In this document: piece after piece, positions 26,646-34,800 of the stretch
Layout: each line of letters opens with the position of its first letter
Numbering within the stretch: position 1 is the stretch's first letter
DNA from: Aureococcus anophagefferens
Lineage: Eukaryota; Sar; Pelagophyceae; Pelagomonadales; Pelagomonadaceae
Direction: 5' to 3'
NCBI RefSeq assembly: GCF_000186865.1
Contig: NW_008705598.1
Location: 295,501 to 336,787, forward strand
Length of the DNA: 41,287 bases
The notes under the pieces: generated by a model
Told to the model about the DNA's origin: nothing
The model's input: the letters and a program-made list of their open reading frames with translations, nothing else
The model's database searches: none
Made by a program: the position numbers and the translations under genes

Positions 26646-27284
26646 ATGTCCGTAACACTCCATACAGCCGTGCGCCGCGCCGCGTCCGCGACCAACAGAC
26701 GCCTTCGCACGCGCGCCCACACAGGTCGGCGACCTCAAGGTCGAGGTCTTCTGCGACACGGCGCCGGCGACGTCCTTCAACTTCCTCGCGCTCTGCGCCT
26801 CCGGGCACCGCGCCGGCGCCGTACGCCGACCGACAGCCGAGCGACGCCGCGCGCCGCCCGCAGGTACTACGACGGGTCGCCCTTCCACCGCGTCATCCGC
26901 GGCTTCATGGTCCAGACAGGCGACCCGACGGGCAGCGGCAAGGGCGGCGCGTCGATCTGGGGCGGCGCGTTCGGCGACGAGTTCCACGCGGAGAACCGGC
27001 ACGACCGGCGGGGCGTTTTGGCCATGGCGAACAAGGGGCCGGGCACGAACCGGAGCCAGTTCTTCTTCACCTTCGACGCGCAGCCGCACTTGAACGACCG
27101 CTACACGGTCTTCGGCCGCCTCATCGACGGCTTCGACGCCCTCGACGCGCTGGAGAAGCTGCCCGTGGGCAAGAAGAACCGGCCGACGACGGACGTGCGC
27201 ATCGAGCGCGTCACGATCCACGCGAACCCCCTCGCGGAGCGGGACGTCGTCTTCGCGAGCCCGCCGGCCGGGGCGGGGGAGTAA
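26646..27284 (+). CDS. PPIL3: Cyclophilin-type peptidyl-prolyl isomerase, PPIL3-like
   Basis: Exons 26646-26669, 26725-26804 and 26864-27284 give 174 residues. The introns are 26670-26724 (GT-AG, phase 0) and 26805-26863 (GC-AG, phase 2). Splicing yields MSVTLHTAVGDLKVEVFCD and LCASGYYDGSPFHRVIRGFM, which match the start and the exon joins expected for PPIL3, a spliceosome-associated cyclophilin. Active-site residues include the Arg in FHRVIRGFM, QTGDPTGSGKGG, MANKGPGTNRSQFFFTF and the hydrophobic YTVFGRLI. The C-terminal VTIHANPLAERD is also typical of PPIL3. The usual Trp of cyclosporin-sensitive cyclophilins is replaced (LNDRYTVFG). Confidence 0.92.
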   Translation: MSVTLHTAVRRAASATNRRLRTRAHTGRRPQGRGLLRHGAGDVLQLPRALRLRAPRRRRTPTDSRATPRAARRYYDGSPFHRVIRGFMVQTGDPTGSGKGGASIWGGAFGDEFHAENRHDRRGVLAMANKGPGTNRSQFFFTFDAQPHLNDRYTVFGRLIDGFDALDALEKLPVGKKNRPTTDVRIERVTIHANPLAERDVVFASPPAGAGE

Positions 27285-27477
27285 GCGGCCGTCTAAGCGG
27301 CCGAGGGCGCGGTATGGGTTTCGCCGGGCGGCGCGCTCGAGCTTGGGTCCGGCGTGCGCGCGCAACTATGGCGGCGGCGGGGCCGCGGCTCGCACACCTC
27401 GTTGAACGCCTCGTTGAGGCTGGCGGAGCAGCGAGAGCTGTGCGCGCGATGGAGGCCTAAAAAAAGCGCGCGCACCC

Positions 27478-28533
27478 ATGCGACGCCTCCTCGTGCTGCT
27501 GGTCGTCGCCGCGTCGGCCGGCGCGTCGGCCGGCGCGTCGGACGACGGCCCCGGCGACGCCGTGGTCGCGGCCATCCGCGCCGCGGGCGGCTACGTCGAC
27601 CACCGCCAGGAGATCGTCGAGCTGGCGCCCGGCTACCGCGGCGTCGTCGCCCGCCGCGCCATCGACGCCGGCGCCGTGCTCGCGCGGATCCCCTGGTCCG
27701 GCCTCCTCGCGGCGGAGGGCACGTGCCCGCTCGCGCTCGCGCTCGCGGCGAAGCTCCGGGCCAAGGACGCGGCCGACCCTTTGGCGGCGTACCTCGCGTC
27801 GCTGGAAAGCTACGACCCGGCCCTGCCCGACGCCTGGTCGTCGCTGGACAACGTGGCGAAGCTGCCGCCGCGGGACTGGCGCCGCCACTCCGCCTGGTTC
27901 GACGCGAAGTGCCGGCCCGGCGGCGCGGCCGACGGCGCCGACGACCGCGCGCTCCACCTCGTCGTCGGCCGCGCGGGCGCGGGCCAGGGCGTCCACTTCA
28001 TGGCGCCGCTCTACGACCTCTATAATCACCGCAACGGCCGGCACCACAACACGCGCGTCCACGTCGACGCCGGCGTCGAGGTCAAGGTCGTCGCGCACCG
28101 CGAGATCGCCGCGGGCGAGGAGCTCTACAACTCGTACGGCCGGTCCGCGCCGGACATGTTCCGCGACTACGGCTTCGTCGAGGCCGACCCCCAGACCTGG
28201 GACCTCGTGCCCGACTTCCCCTTCGAGGTCGACGGCGGAAGGGTGCACTGGTCCACGGGCCGGCCGAGCGCCGCGGCGTTCCACGGCGCCACCGCGGACG
28301 TGCTCCGGGCCCTCGCGTCGGGCGTCGCCGAGGGGCCGGAACGCGAGGTCGCCGCCGCCCGCGCCTACCGCGGCGCGCTCCTCGCGGCCATCCACGCGGC
28401 CAAGGCCGACCTCATGGCGTCGCGCGCGCCGCCGCCGCCCCGGGAGCCGCCGCGACCGCGGGAGCCGCCGGCGGACGCGAAACCCGCGCGCCCGCGGCCC
28501 CTGCGCCGCGGCGAGCTCGGGGAGGAACTCTAG
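27478..28533 (+). CDS. SET-domain protein (SETD3 / Rubisco-methyltransferase type)
   Basis: 351 residues, intronless, ATG at 27478. The N-terminus MRRLLVLLVVAASAGASAG is a probable signal peptide. The split SET domain shows YRGVVARRAIDAGAVLARIP at its start, the core APLYDLYNHRNGRHHNT (like DLxNH in RLSMT/SETD3 proteins) near residue 180, then EIAAGEELYNSYGRSAP with the catalytic Tyr region. The C-terminal substrate-binding part is short, followed by a Pro/Arg-rich tail (REPPRPREPPA). The family methylates Lys or His on non-histone proteins by SAM; the target here is unknown. A secretory or plastid location is inferred from the N-terminus. Confidence 0.85.
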   Translation: MRRLLVLLVVAASAGASAGASDDGPGDAVVAAIRAAGGYVDHRQEIVELAPGYRGVVARRAIDAGAVLARIPWSGLLAAEGTCPLALALAAKLRAKDAADPLAAYLASLESYDPALPDAWSSLDNVAKLPPRDWRRHSAWFDAKCRPGGAADGADDRALHLVVGRAGAGQGVHFMAPLYDLYNHRNGRHHNTRVHVDAGVEVKVVAHREIAAGEELYNSYGRSAPDMFRDYGFVEADPQTWDLVPDFPFEVDGGRVHWSTGRPSAAAFHGATADVLRALASGVAEGPEREVAAARAYRGALLAAIHAAKADLMASRAPPPPREPPRPREPPADAKPARPRPLRRGELGEEL

Positions 28534-28566
28534 TTTCCTTGTTTTTAGACCGGGGTCGCACACACA

Positions 28567-29652
28567 TCAGTTCTTCGAGACGACGATGAGCGCGCAGGCG
28601 ACGACCAAAATGACGAAGGCGAGCCCGAGGACGCGGAAGTTCGCCGCGCCGGAGATCTCGCCGTAGACGAAGATGCCCCAGGCCGCGGCGACGAAGCCCG
28701 GGCCCGACGTGACCAGAGGGAAGGACACGGAGAAGGACAGCGCCTCGTTCGCGACGAACCAGCAGATGTCCGACAGCCCCCAGATCAAGCCCGACAAAAA
28801 GGCCGGGCCCACGAGCTCGCGCCGCACGTCCGGCGCGTCGCCCCGGCAGACCTTGAAGGCGCAGTAGGCCGCGAAGTAGAAGGACGACGTCAGCAAGATG
28901 CCCGTGAAGTGACTGAAGACGTAGTTCAGCACCTGGCCCCGGACGTCGTCGTCGGCGTGGCGCTCGATGACGTACTGGGGCGGGTCGAAGTTGGAGCCGT
29001 AGAAGACGCCGGAGACGACGGCCATGGCGATGCCCGCGGTTCGGCGCGCGTTTGTGCCGACGCCGAAGAGCCCCGGCTTCTCGACGACCTTGGCGTCGCC
29101 GGCCTCGTCGACGAGCAGGGTTTCGTCGAGGGACCCGTCGGCCTCCCGCAGGAGGTCCGCGCGCGTCTTCGTCTCGACGCGCGTGAAGAGGCCGAGGCAC
29201 ACGAGGACCAAGGCGACGCCGACGTAGTTGAGCGCGGGATTGGCTATCGCGTCCTTGTTGAGCCCGAACAGACCGTAGCGGCCCGACGCCCAGCCGACGA
29301 CCATGTTCGTCGCGCCCCAGATCAGCAAACCCAGCGACATGCCGATGAAGTTGATGCACGGCACCGACATGACGTTGCCGGAAGCCCAGATGAAGCCCCC
29401 GAGCATGGCCAGGGGCACGAAGGGCGGCGACTTGAGCGCGACGACGAGGCCCGCGTCCTTCGAGAAGGCGACGGACGAGTCGGACATGATGAGGTTGAGC
29501 ACGAGGGCGCAGCACATGACGGCGCAGCACATGACGAACTGGTAGAACATGCCGTCGCCCGTGTCGTATTTTTTGACGGGGATGAAGTTGGACCCGAAGC
29601 CGACGACGGCGCCCAACGCGCAGACGTAGCCCACGGGCGCCGAGAAGGCCAT
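28567..29652 (-). CDS. TMEM144-family multi-pass membrane transporter
   Basis: 361 residues from the ATG at 29652; the frame is open to a GTG at 29673, but MAFSAPVGYVC is the likely start. About ten hydrophobic segments fit the drug/metabolite-transporter superfamily. TMEM144 signatures are GSNFIPVKKYDTGDGMFYQ near residue 22, AMLGGFIWASGNVMSVP, LGLLIWGATNMVVGWASGRYG, and in the second half VFYGSNFDPPQYV, repeating the GSNFxP motif as expected from internal duplication, then GLIWGLSDICWFVANEALS. A cytosolic loop of about 40 acidic residues separates the halves. The family is thought to move sugars or related small solutes; this is not proven here. Confidence 0.9.
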   Translation of the reverse strand: MAFSAPVGYVCALGAVVGFGSNFIPVKKYDTGDGMFYQFVMCCAVMCCALVLNLIMSDSSVAFSKDAGLVVALKSPPFVPLAMLGGFIWASGNVMSVPCINFIGMSLGLLIWGATNMVVGWASGRYGLFGLNKDAIANPALNYVGVALVLVCLGLFTRVETKTRADLLREADGSLDETLLVDEAGDAKVVEKPGLFGVGTNARRTAGIAMAVVSGVFYGSNFDPPQYVIERHADDDVRGQVLNYVFSHFTGILLTSSFYFAAYCAFKVCRGDAPDVRRELVGPAFLSGLIWGLSDICWFVANEALSFSVSFPLVTSGPGFVAAAWGIFVYGEISGAANFRVLGLAFVILVVACALIVVSKN

Positions 29653-29784
29653 GGCGGCGACGGGCGCGAACACTTCCTTCTTTATCAGGCGATTAAACGC
29701 GGACTCGACTTGAGACCAATGGGCTGCCTTCGAATTCTGCGCATCAAGGTGGCGGCAAGGTCGACGGTGCAGTTGGCGAGCACG

Positions 29785-30852
29785 ATGGCCGAGTCTGCCT
29801 CCGCCGTCGTCGCCGCGCTGGCGGCCAAGTGCGCGGCGCTCACGTCCCAGCTCGACGACTCGGCGCTCGACGCCCAGCTCGCCGCGGCGGCGGGCAACGT
29901 CGCCGTCGCCGGCGCGCCGCCCGCGGCCGCCGTCCCAAAGTCCTGGGCGTCGGGCAAGGAGGACGCCATCGGCGTGGCGCTCGCCATCTTCGTCACGGCG
30001 GCCAACGACCTCGAGCGGGGGTCCGTGAAGCTCGCGCTCTGCTGCGGCGACGGGTCCGCGACGGGTGCCCAGGCCGCGAGTTTGTGCGACGAGCTCGGCC
30101 CCGCGGCGGACGCCTTCGCGACGGCGGCGCAGGTCCTCGGCGGCGACGGCGCCGGCGCCGGCGCGCCGCTCCGGGCCCTCGCGCGCGGCGCCGCGCGGCG
30201 CTTACTCGAGGCGCTCCGGGCGCTCGCGGCGTCGCTCGCGGCCGGCGACGGATCGCAGAACGCGAAAAGCGGCGTCGTCTGGGAGGCCGCGGGCGCCGCG
30301 CGGCAGCTGCCCGCGTCGAACCGCGCGGCCTACCGCCGCGAGTTCCTCTCCTGGGCGACGGAGCTCAAGGACGCCATCGCCGAGTTCGGCGAGCTCGCGG
30401 CCGCGGAGGCGTTCTCCTACGACGCCATCGACGACGGCTTCGGCGGCGACGACGACGCCTACGGCGACGCGGAGCGGCCCGCGGCGGCGGCCGTCGTCGA
30501 GTGCCTCCGGGTGCTCGGCGCGACCTACAAGGACGTGCTCGTGGCCATGGACGCCGCGGGCAAGGCCGGGGATTTCGGCTTCGTGGCCTCCGTCTACGGC
30601 GCGGGCGCCGCGCTCCGGCGCAGCGCCACCACCCTCGCGGAGGAGCTCTACCCGCCCCTCGACCCCGCGACGCTCGGCGCGGCGCTCGATGGGGCCGCCG
30701 GGGCCATGGCCGCGGTCCTCGCGGTCCTCGACGCGCGCGCGGGGCTGCCGCCGCCGCCGCCGGGCGCGCCGCCGACGCTCCGCGCGCGCTGGGACGCGAA
30801 GCGCGACGCGGCGGCGGCGCTCGTCGCCGCGCTCCCCCCCGCGGAGCCGTAA
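29785..30852 (+). CDS. Cyclin-D1-binding protein 1 / GCIP-like protein
   Basis: 355 residues from the ATG at 29785; an in-frame ATG at 29719 would add 22 residues. The protein is all-helical and Ala-rich. The stretch SGVVWEAAGAARQLPASNR, then AFSYDAIDDGFGGDDDAYGD and ECLRVLGATYKDVLVAMD, ending SATTLAEELYPPLD, follows the order of conserved blocks in CCNDBP1/GCIP (VW-AC, acidic DDF loop, LxLLKxxxxxLKK, LYPP). GCIP proteins bind cyclin D and helix-loop-helix factors in animals. The match is by pattern only and the sequence is divergent. No intron; the gene starts 132 bp from the divergent transporter ATG. Confidence 0.65.
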   Translation: MAESASAVVAALAAKCAALTSQLDDSALDAQLAAAAGNVAVAGAPPAAAVPKSWASGKEDAIGVALAIFVTAANDLERGSVKLALCCGDGSATGAQAASLCDELGPAADAFATAAQVLGGDGAGAGAPLRALARGAARRLLEALRALAASLAAGDGSQNAKSGVVWEAAGAARQLPASNRAAYRREFLSWATELKDAIAEFGELAAAEAFSYDAIDDGFGGDDDAYGDAERPAAAAVVECLRVLGATYKDVLVAMDAAGKAGDFGFVASVYGAGAALRRSATTLAEELYPPLDPATLGAALDGAAGAMAAVLAVLDARAGLPPPPPGAPPTLRARWDAKRDAAAALVAALPPAEP

Positions 30853-31129
30853 GCAAGGGGCGTGTGTTATCGACGCGACGTAGCTGGCCCCCGCGTTCAT
30901 AGCGTGCTCATGGTGCCCCTCATGTCTCCTGCGCTCTCTCATGCGCGCAAGTATGCGCTCCAGGGCGACTCCGCTGCTGGAGGCCTTGCTGGAACCTGCG
31001 TTTGCTCGGGTTGGTCTTCTTGAAGAAGTTGTTGAAGCCTCATTGAAGGCTTCGTTGGAAGCCCGACGGGATCAAGCGCCGATGAGCCGAGCTCGTCTCA
31101 TGCGCAGCGTGTAGCGCTTTCAAAGTACT

Positions 31130-33670
31130 ATGGCACCGTCCCCGACGATTCCGTTGACGCCGCGCGCCTCGGCTTCGCCTCGCGCTGCGCCCACGCCAGA
31201 CACATTGACACCGTCGAAGCGCCGCCGTGATGGTGATGATATCACGCGCACTCGACTGGATTTTGATGCGCTGACGACGCCGCCGCTGGCTTTGCCGGGC
31301 GTCGACGGCGCGATCAACCCGCAGCCGGAATGTGCGCTCAAAAAGTACGGGAAACAATGTTATAAGTGCGGCGAGACCGGGCACTGGACTCGTGAATGTC
31401 CCCTTGATGGATCAATGATCGCCAGATTCGCGAGTGCGTGTCCCCGCTGCCCGCGGATGATTATCGCGGGCGATCGAATCGGGAAGATCTTCGGCAAGTG
31501 GTCGCATCACAGCTGCGCGTACGCGGCGTCGGCGCGGTCGAGACGGCCGGCGCTTCCGCCGCCGCCGCCGCCGCGGAGCGAGACCGACGCCGTCCTCGAG
31601 GAGCTCGACGCGGCCGTCTCGGGGCCCGGGAAGCTCATCGTCGTGAACGGCGTCGCCGGAGCCGGCAAGTCGCGGCTGCTCCGCGACTGCTACGCGCGCG
31701 CGGGCCCCGGTTCGCGCAAGGTCGCGCTCGTCTTCAACGCGGACGCGGGCGCGGAGCTCCGCGCGGCCGGCCTCGAGGCCCGCGGCCGGAGCCTCGGCGC
31801 GCGGACCGCGCACAGCCTCGGCTGGGAGCTCTGCCGCGCGCTGCGGGGCGGCGCGCGGCTGACGGAGCGGGAGCTCGGCGACGACGACCACGCGGCCGCC
31901 GCGGACGCGGGGGCGCCGGCGCGGGGCGGCGCCGACAAGACGAATCGGATCCTCGACGCCTTCTGGCCCGTCGACAAGCTCTCGGACGGCGCGAGAGCGA
32001 AGAAGTCGCTCCGCGTCGCCGTCTACGGCGCGTTCGTGCGCGACGCCGTCTCCTTCGCCAAGCAGGCCGGCGTCGGCGTGGCCGAGATCGTGCCCGACGA
32101 CGACGAGGACGGCGCCTGGGACCGCGTCATCGCGCGGCATCGCCTCGGCGACCTGCTCTCGGATTGGTCGTTGGACCGCGGGGGGCTCAGCGCGGCGCGG
32201 CAGAAGCGAGTGAAGCGGGAGTGGCCGGTGCTCGCGTCGCGGATCGCGGAGGCGCGTCGCATGGCGCGGCGCGTCTTCGCGGAGAGCGTGCGCCTCTGCG
32301 AGGCCGGCCGCTTCGACTTTGACGACATGATCTTCGCGCCCCTGCTGCTGCGCGGCGGCGGCGCGGGCGTCTTCGGCACCTTTGAGTTCGTCTTCGTCGA
32401 CGAGGCGCAGGACTCGAGCCGCCTGCGGCGCCACCTATACCGGAAGCTGCTCGCCCCGGGCGGGCGCCTGCTCGTCGTGGGCGACGACAACCAGGCGATC
32501 AACGCGTTCGCGGGCGCGGACCACGGCGCGATCGAGCGCTTCGTCGAGGAGAATTCCGATCTCGCCGCGCCGCGCTTCAAGCTGACGACGTGCTACCGGT
32601 GCGCCGAGGCCGTGATCGACCTCGCGAACGACCACCTCCGCAAGGTCGACGACGCCGCGGACCCCATAATGATGCGGCCGCGGACCGACGCCCCCGAGGG
32701 CCGCGTCGAGCGCGACGTCACCTTTTCGTCGCGTCCGCTGCCCCAGGAAGCGGGCGACACCGTCGTCCTCGGCCGCTGCAATCGAGACCTCGTGCGGCTG
32801 CTCTACGTCCTCGCCCGGCAGGGGCGCACGTGCCGCATGCGCGGCCGCACGGACCTCGCGAAGAAGCTCCGCAAGCTCGTCAGGGCTTGCGCGGCCTCGG
32901 GCGCGCGGGACCTCGACGACTTCGAGAGCGAGGCGACGTGGCGCGCCGCCAGGAAACAATTCGACTTCGACGGCGAGGACATCTGCGAAATCCTGACTGT
33001 CGTCGTCGACGAGCTCCGCGCCGGCGAGCCCGTCGCCGACGTCGCCGAGGCGATCGACGCGGAGATCGCGGCGCGTTTCGAAAGCGAGGAGAAGATGACG
33101 GACGCGCTGCTGTCCACCGTCCACAAGGCGAAGGGCGGCGGCTGGAAGCGCGTCTACATCCTCCAGCCCGAATGCCTGCCGCACCCCTATTTGATGAAGA
33201 CGAAGCTCGACAAGCGCCAGGAGTACAACGCCTACTACGTCGCCATCACGCGCGCGAAAGAGTGCCTCTACTTCCTGAAGAACGTGCCGCGGAACGCGCG
33301 CTTCGAGGACGTCCTCTTCCCGCCCGTCGGCGACGACGCGCTCGGCGCGAACAGCGATTGCGACGACGACGCGCCCCCCCGCGCCGAGTTCGACTGGCGC
33401 CAAGCCTACCGCGACTCCTTTCGCAGCGGGTCCGACGACGACGACGACGACGCGGCCGCCGAGCCGCCGGCGACGACGGCCGACGACCTCGCGATCCTCG
33501 GGTTCCCGCCCGACGCGTCGCCGGACGACGCGGAGATCCGCCGCGCGTACCGGTTGGCCGCGCGCCGCGTCCACCCCGACAAGCGGACCGACAAGGAGGC
33601 GGCGACCGCCGAGTTCCGGCGCATAGCACTCGCGCGGAGCCGGCTCCTCGGCGAGGAGGACGACGACTAG
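31130..33670 (+). CDS. UvrD/SF1-like helicase with zinc knuckle and C-terminal J domain
   Basis: 846 residues, intronless, ATG at 31130. Order of parts: disordered basic N-terminus; CCHC knuckle CYKCGETGHWTREC (residues 77-90); a second Cys/His cluster CPRCPRMIIAGDRIGKIFGKW and HHSC (104-129); Walker A GVAGAGKS (174-181); Walker B FVFVDEAQDSS near 420; GDDNQAINAFAG, the motif III region of UvrD; TCYRC; TVHKAKGGGWKRVYI (motif V) near 662; YVAITRAKECLYF (motif VI) near 703; an acidic linker; and a J domain with helix II RAYRLAARRVHPDK carrying HPD near 816. This suggests an ATP-dependent DNA or RNA helicase able to stimulate Hsp70. The first 300 bp are less GC-rich than the remainder. A viral or transferred origin is possible but unproven. 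Confidence 0.85.
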   Translation: MAPSPTIPLTPRASASPRAAPTPDTLTPSKRRRDGDDITRTRLDFDALTTPPLALPGVDGAINPQPECALKKYGKQCYKCGETGHWTRECPLDGSMIARFASACPRCPRMIIAGDRIGKIFGKWSHHSCAYAASARSRRPALPPPPPPRSETDAVLEELDAAVSGPGKLIVVNGVAGAGKSRLLRDCYARAGPGSRKVALVFNADAGAELRAAGLEARGRSLGARTAHSLGWELCRALRGGARLTERELGDDDHAAAADAGAPARGGADKTNRILDAFWPVDKLSDGARAKKSLRVAVYGAFVRDAVSFAKQAGVGVAEIVPDDDEDGAWDRVIARHRLGDLLSDWSLDRGGLSAARQKRVKREWPVLASRIAEARRMARRVFAESVRLCEAGRFDFDDMIFAPLLLRGGGAGVFGTFEFVFVDEAQDSSRLRRHLYRKLLAPGGRLLVVGDDNQAINAFAGADHGAIERFVEENSDLAAPRFKLTTCYRCAEAVIDLANDHLRKVDDAADPIMMRPRTDAPEGRVERDVTFSSRPLPQEAGDTVVLGRCNRDLVRLLYVLARQGRTCRMRGRTDLAKKLRKLVRACAASGARDLDDFESEATWRAARKQFDFDGEDICEILTVVVDELRAGEPVADVAEAIDAEIAARFESEEKMTDALLSTVHKAKGGGWKRVYILQPECLPHPYLMKTKLDKRQEYNAYYVAITRAKECLYFLKNVPRNARFEDVLFPPVGDDALGANSDCDDDAPPRAEFDWRQAYRDSFRSGSDDDDDDAAAEPPATTADDLAILGFPPDASPDDAEIRRAYRLAARRVHPDKRTDKEAATAEFRRIALARSRLLGEEDDD

Positions 33671-33689
33671 AGCCGGCTTCGTAGTTAGT

Positions 33690-34655
33690 TTACGGCGGCG
33701 GCGGCGGGGGGCGGTCCGCGCGTGCCAGGAGCTTCGCGGCGCGAGCGCGGAGCGACGACGACGACGCCTCGGGGGGCCGTGCGTCTTCCGCCTCGAGGTG
33801 CTCGAGGAAGGGCGCGTAGATCGACGATTTCGCGACGATCCACCAGCCGGGCGCGCCGCCGGGCCGCTCTGGCGGCGGTCGCCGCGCGCGGAGGAGGAAC
33901 AGGACGTCGGTGAACAGCTTCGGCGGCATGCCGACGTCGAGCTCGACCATGGCCACGTCCGGGCCCGCGAAGTCGATGGACTGGACGGAGTCGCGCGCGG
34001 ACGCGCGCGGATCCTCTCGGAGGTGCGCGAAGCGCCGGTGGTCCGGCGAAGCCCAGCGATTCTGTACCATGTCGACGAAGTCGTCCGACGGTATGGACCG
34101 GACGCCGTCGTCGGTGGCAAACGTGAGCCGCGCCTCTGGGTGGAAGACGCGCGCCATGCCCGCGCCGTCCGCCCGTCGATTCGAGCCGACGTAGCGCCCC
34201 CACGCGGCCTCGGCGACGGCCGCCGCCGCGTCCGGCGCGACGGCGCCGGCGAAGCCGCCGTCCGCGAGCGCGCCCGACGCGTAGACCTTGGCGACGATCT
34301 TCCACGTCGCGCCGTCCCGCAGCATGGCGACAAAGTCCGTGTAGAGCACCGGCTGGGTCGTCGGCGTCGGCGACGTCGGCGCCGCCGGCAACGCGATCTG
34401 CACCTTGGCCGTGCGGAGGCTGTCTCCGAGAGCGCGCGTGCACAGGACGCGGTCGTGGCGGCGCAGCTCCGGGCTCGCGCCGCGCGTCAGCGCGCCGGCG
34501 CGGAAGGCGCTGTGGTCGCGGCTGACCACGGACCCGTCGGGATCCAGGCCGAGCAGCTTGCCGCACGGATGGAACATGGCGTCGAAGGCATCGCCGTCGC
34601 AGTCGTGGAGCGCGGTAAAGTAGAGCTGGAGGCATGCCTCTGGCGTGGATGCCAT
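33690..34655 (-). CDS. Protein with two NTF2-like (SnoaL / Lumazine_bd_2-type) domains
   Basis: 321 residues from the ATG at 34655. Two copies of an NTF2-like fold are visible. The first runs from about residue 5 (EACLQLYFTALHDCDGDAFD, FHPCGKL) to TDFVAMLRDGATWKIVAKVY near 130. The second begins AAVAEAAWGRYVGSNRRADG and FHPEARLTFATDDGVRSIP and ends GWWIVAKSSIYAPF near 285. Each ends in the typical W-IVAK strand. Such domains bind small ligands or act as enzymes or chaperone-like modules; no catalytic set is clear. The tail is Ala/Arg/Pro-rich. No intron; the ATG is 146 bp from the divergent methyltransferase gene. Confidence 0.72.
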   Translation of the reverse strand: MASTPEACLQLYFTALHDCDGDAFDAMFHPCGKLLGLDPDGSVVSRDHSAFRAGALTRGASPELRRHDRVLCTRALGDSLRTAKVQIALPAAPTSPTPTTQPVLYTDFVAMLRDGATWKIVAKVYASGALADGGFAGAVAPDAAAAVAEAAWGRYVGSNRRADGAGMARVFHPEARLTFATDDGVRSIPSDDFVDMVQNRWASPDHRRFAHLREDPRASARDSVQSIDFAGPDVAMVELDVGMPPKLFTDVLFLLRARRPPPERPGGAPGWWIVAKSSIYAPFLEHLEAEDARPPEASSSSLRARAAKLLARADRPPPPPP

Positions 34656-34800
34656 TGCGCTGGTCGTGGGGCGGCTCGAAGCACGTCGATAACGGGCTGC
34701 CACGGGCTCGCGCTCTAACACCGCAGCTCAGCCTCCTCCTTCATCGGGAGGAATTGCCACAGCAACAATGCAACAGCGAGTGCAACGAAGGCGCTGAACG

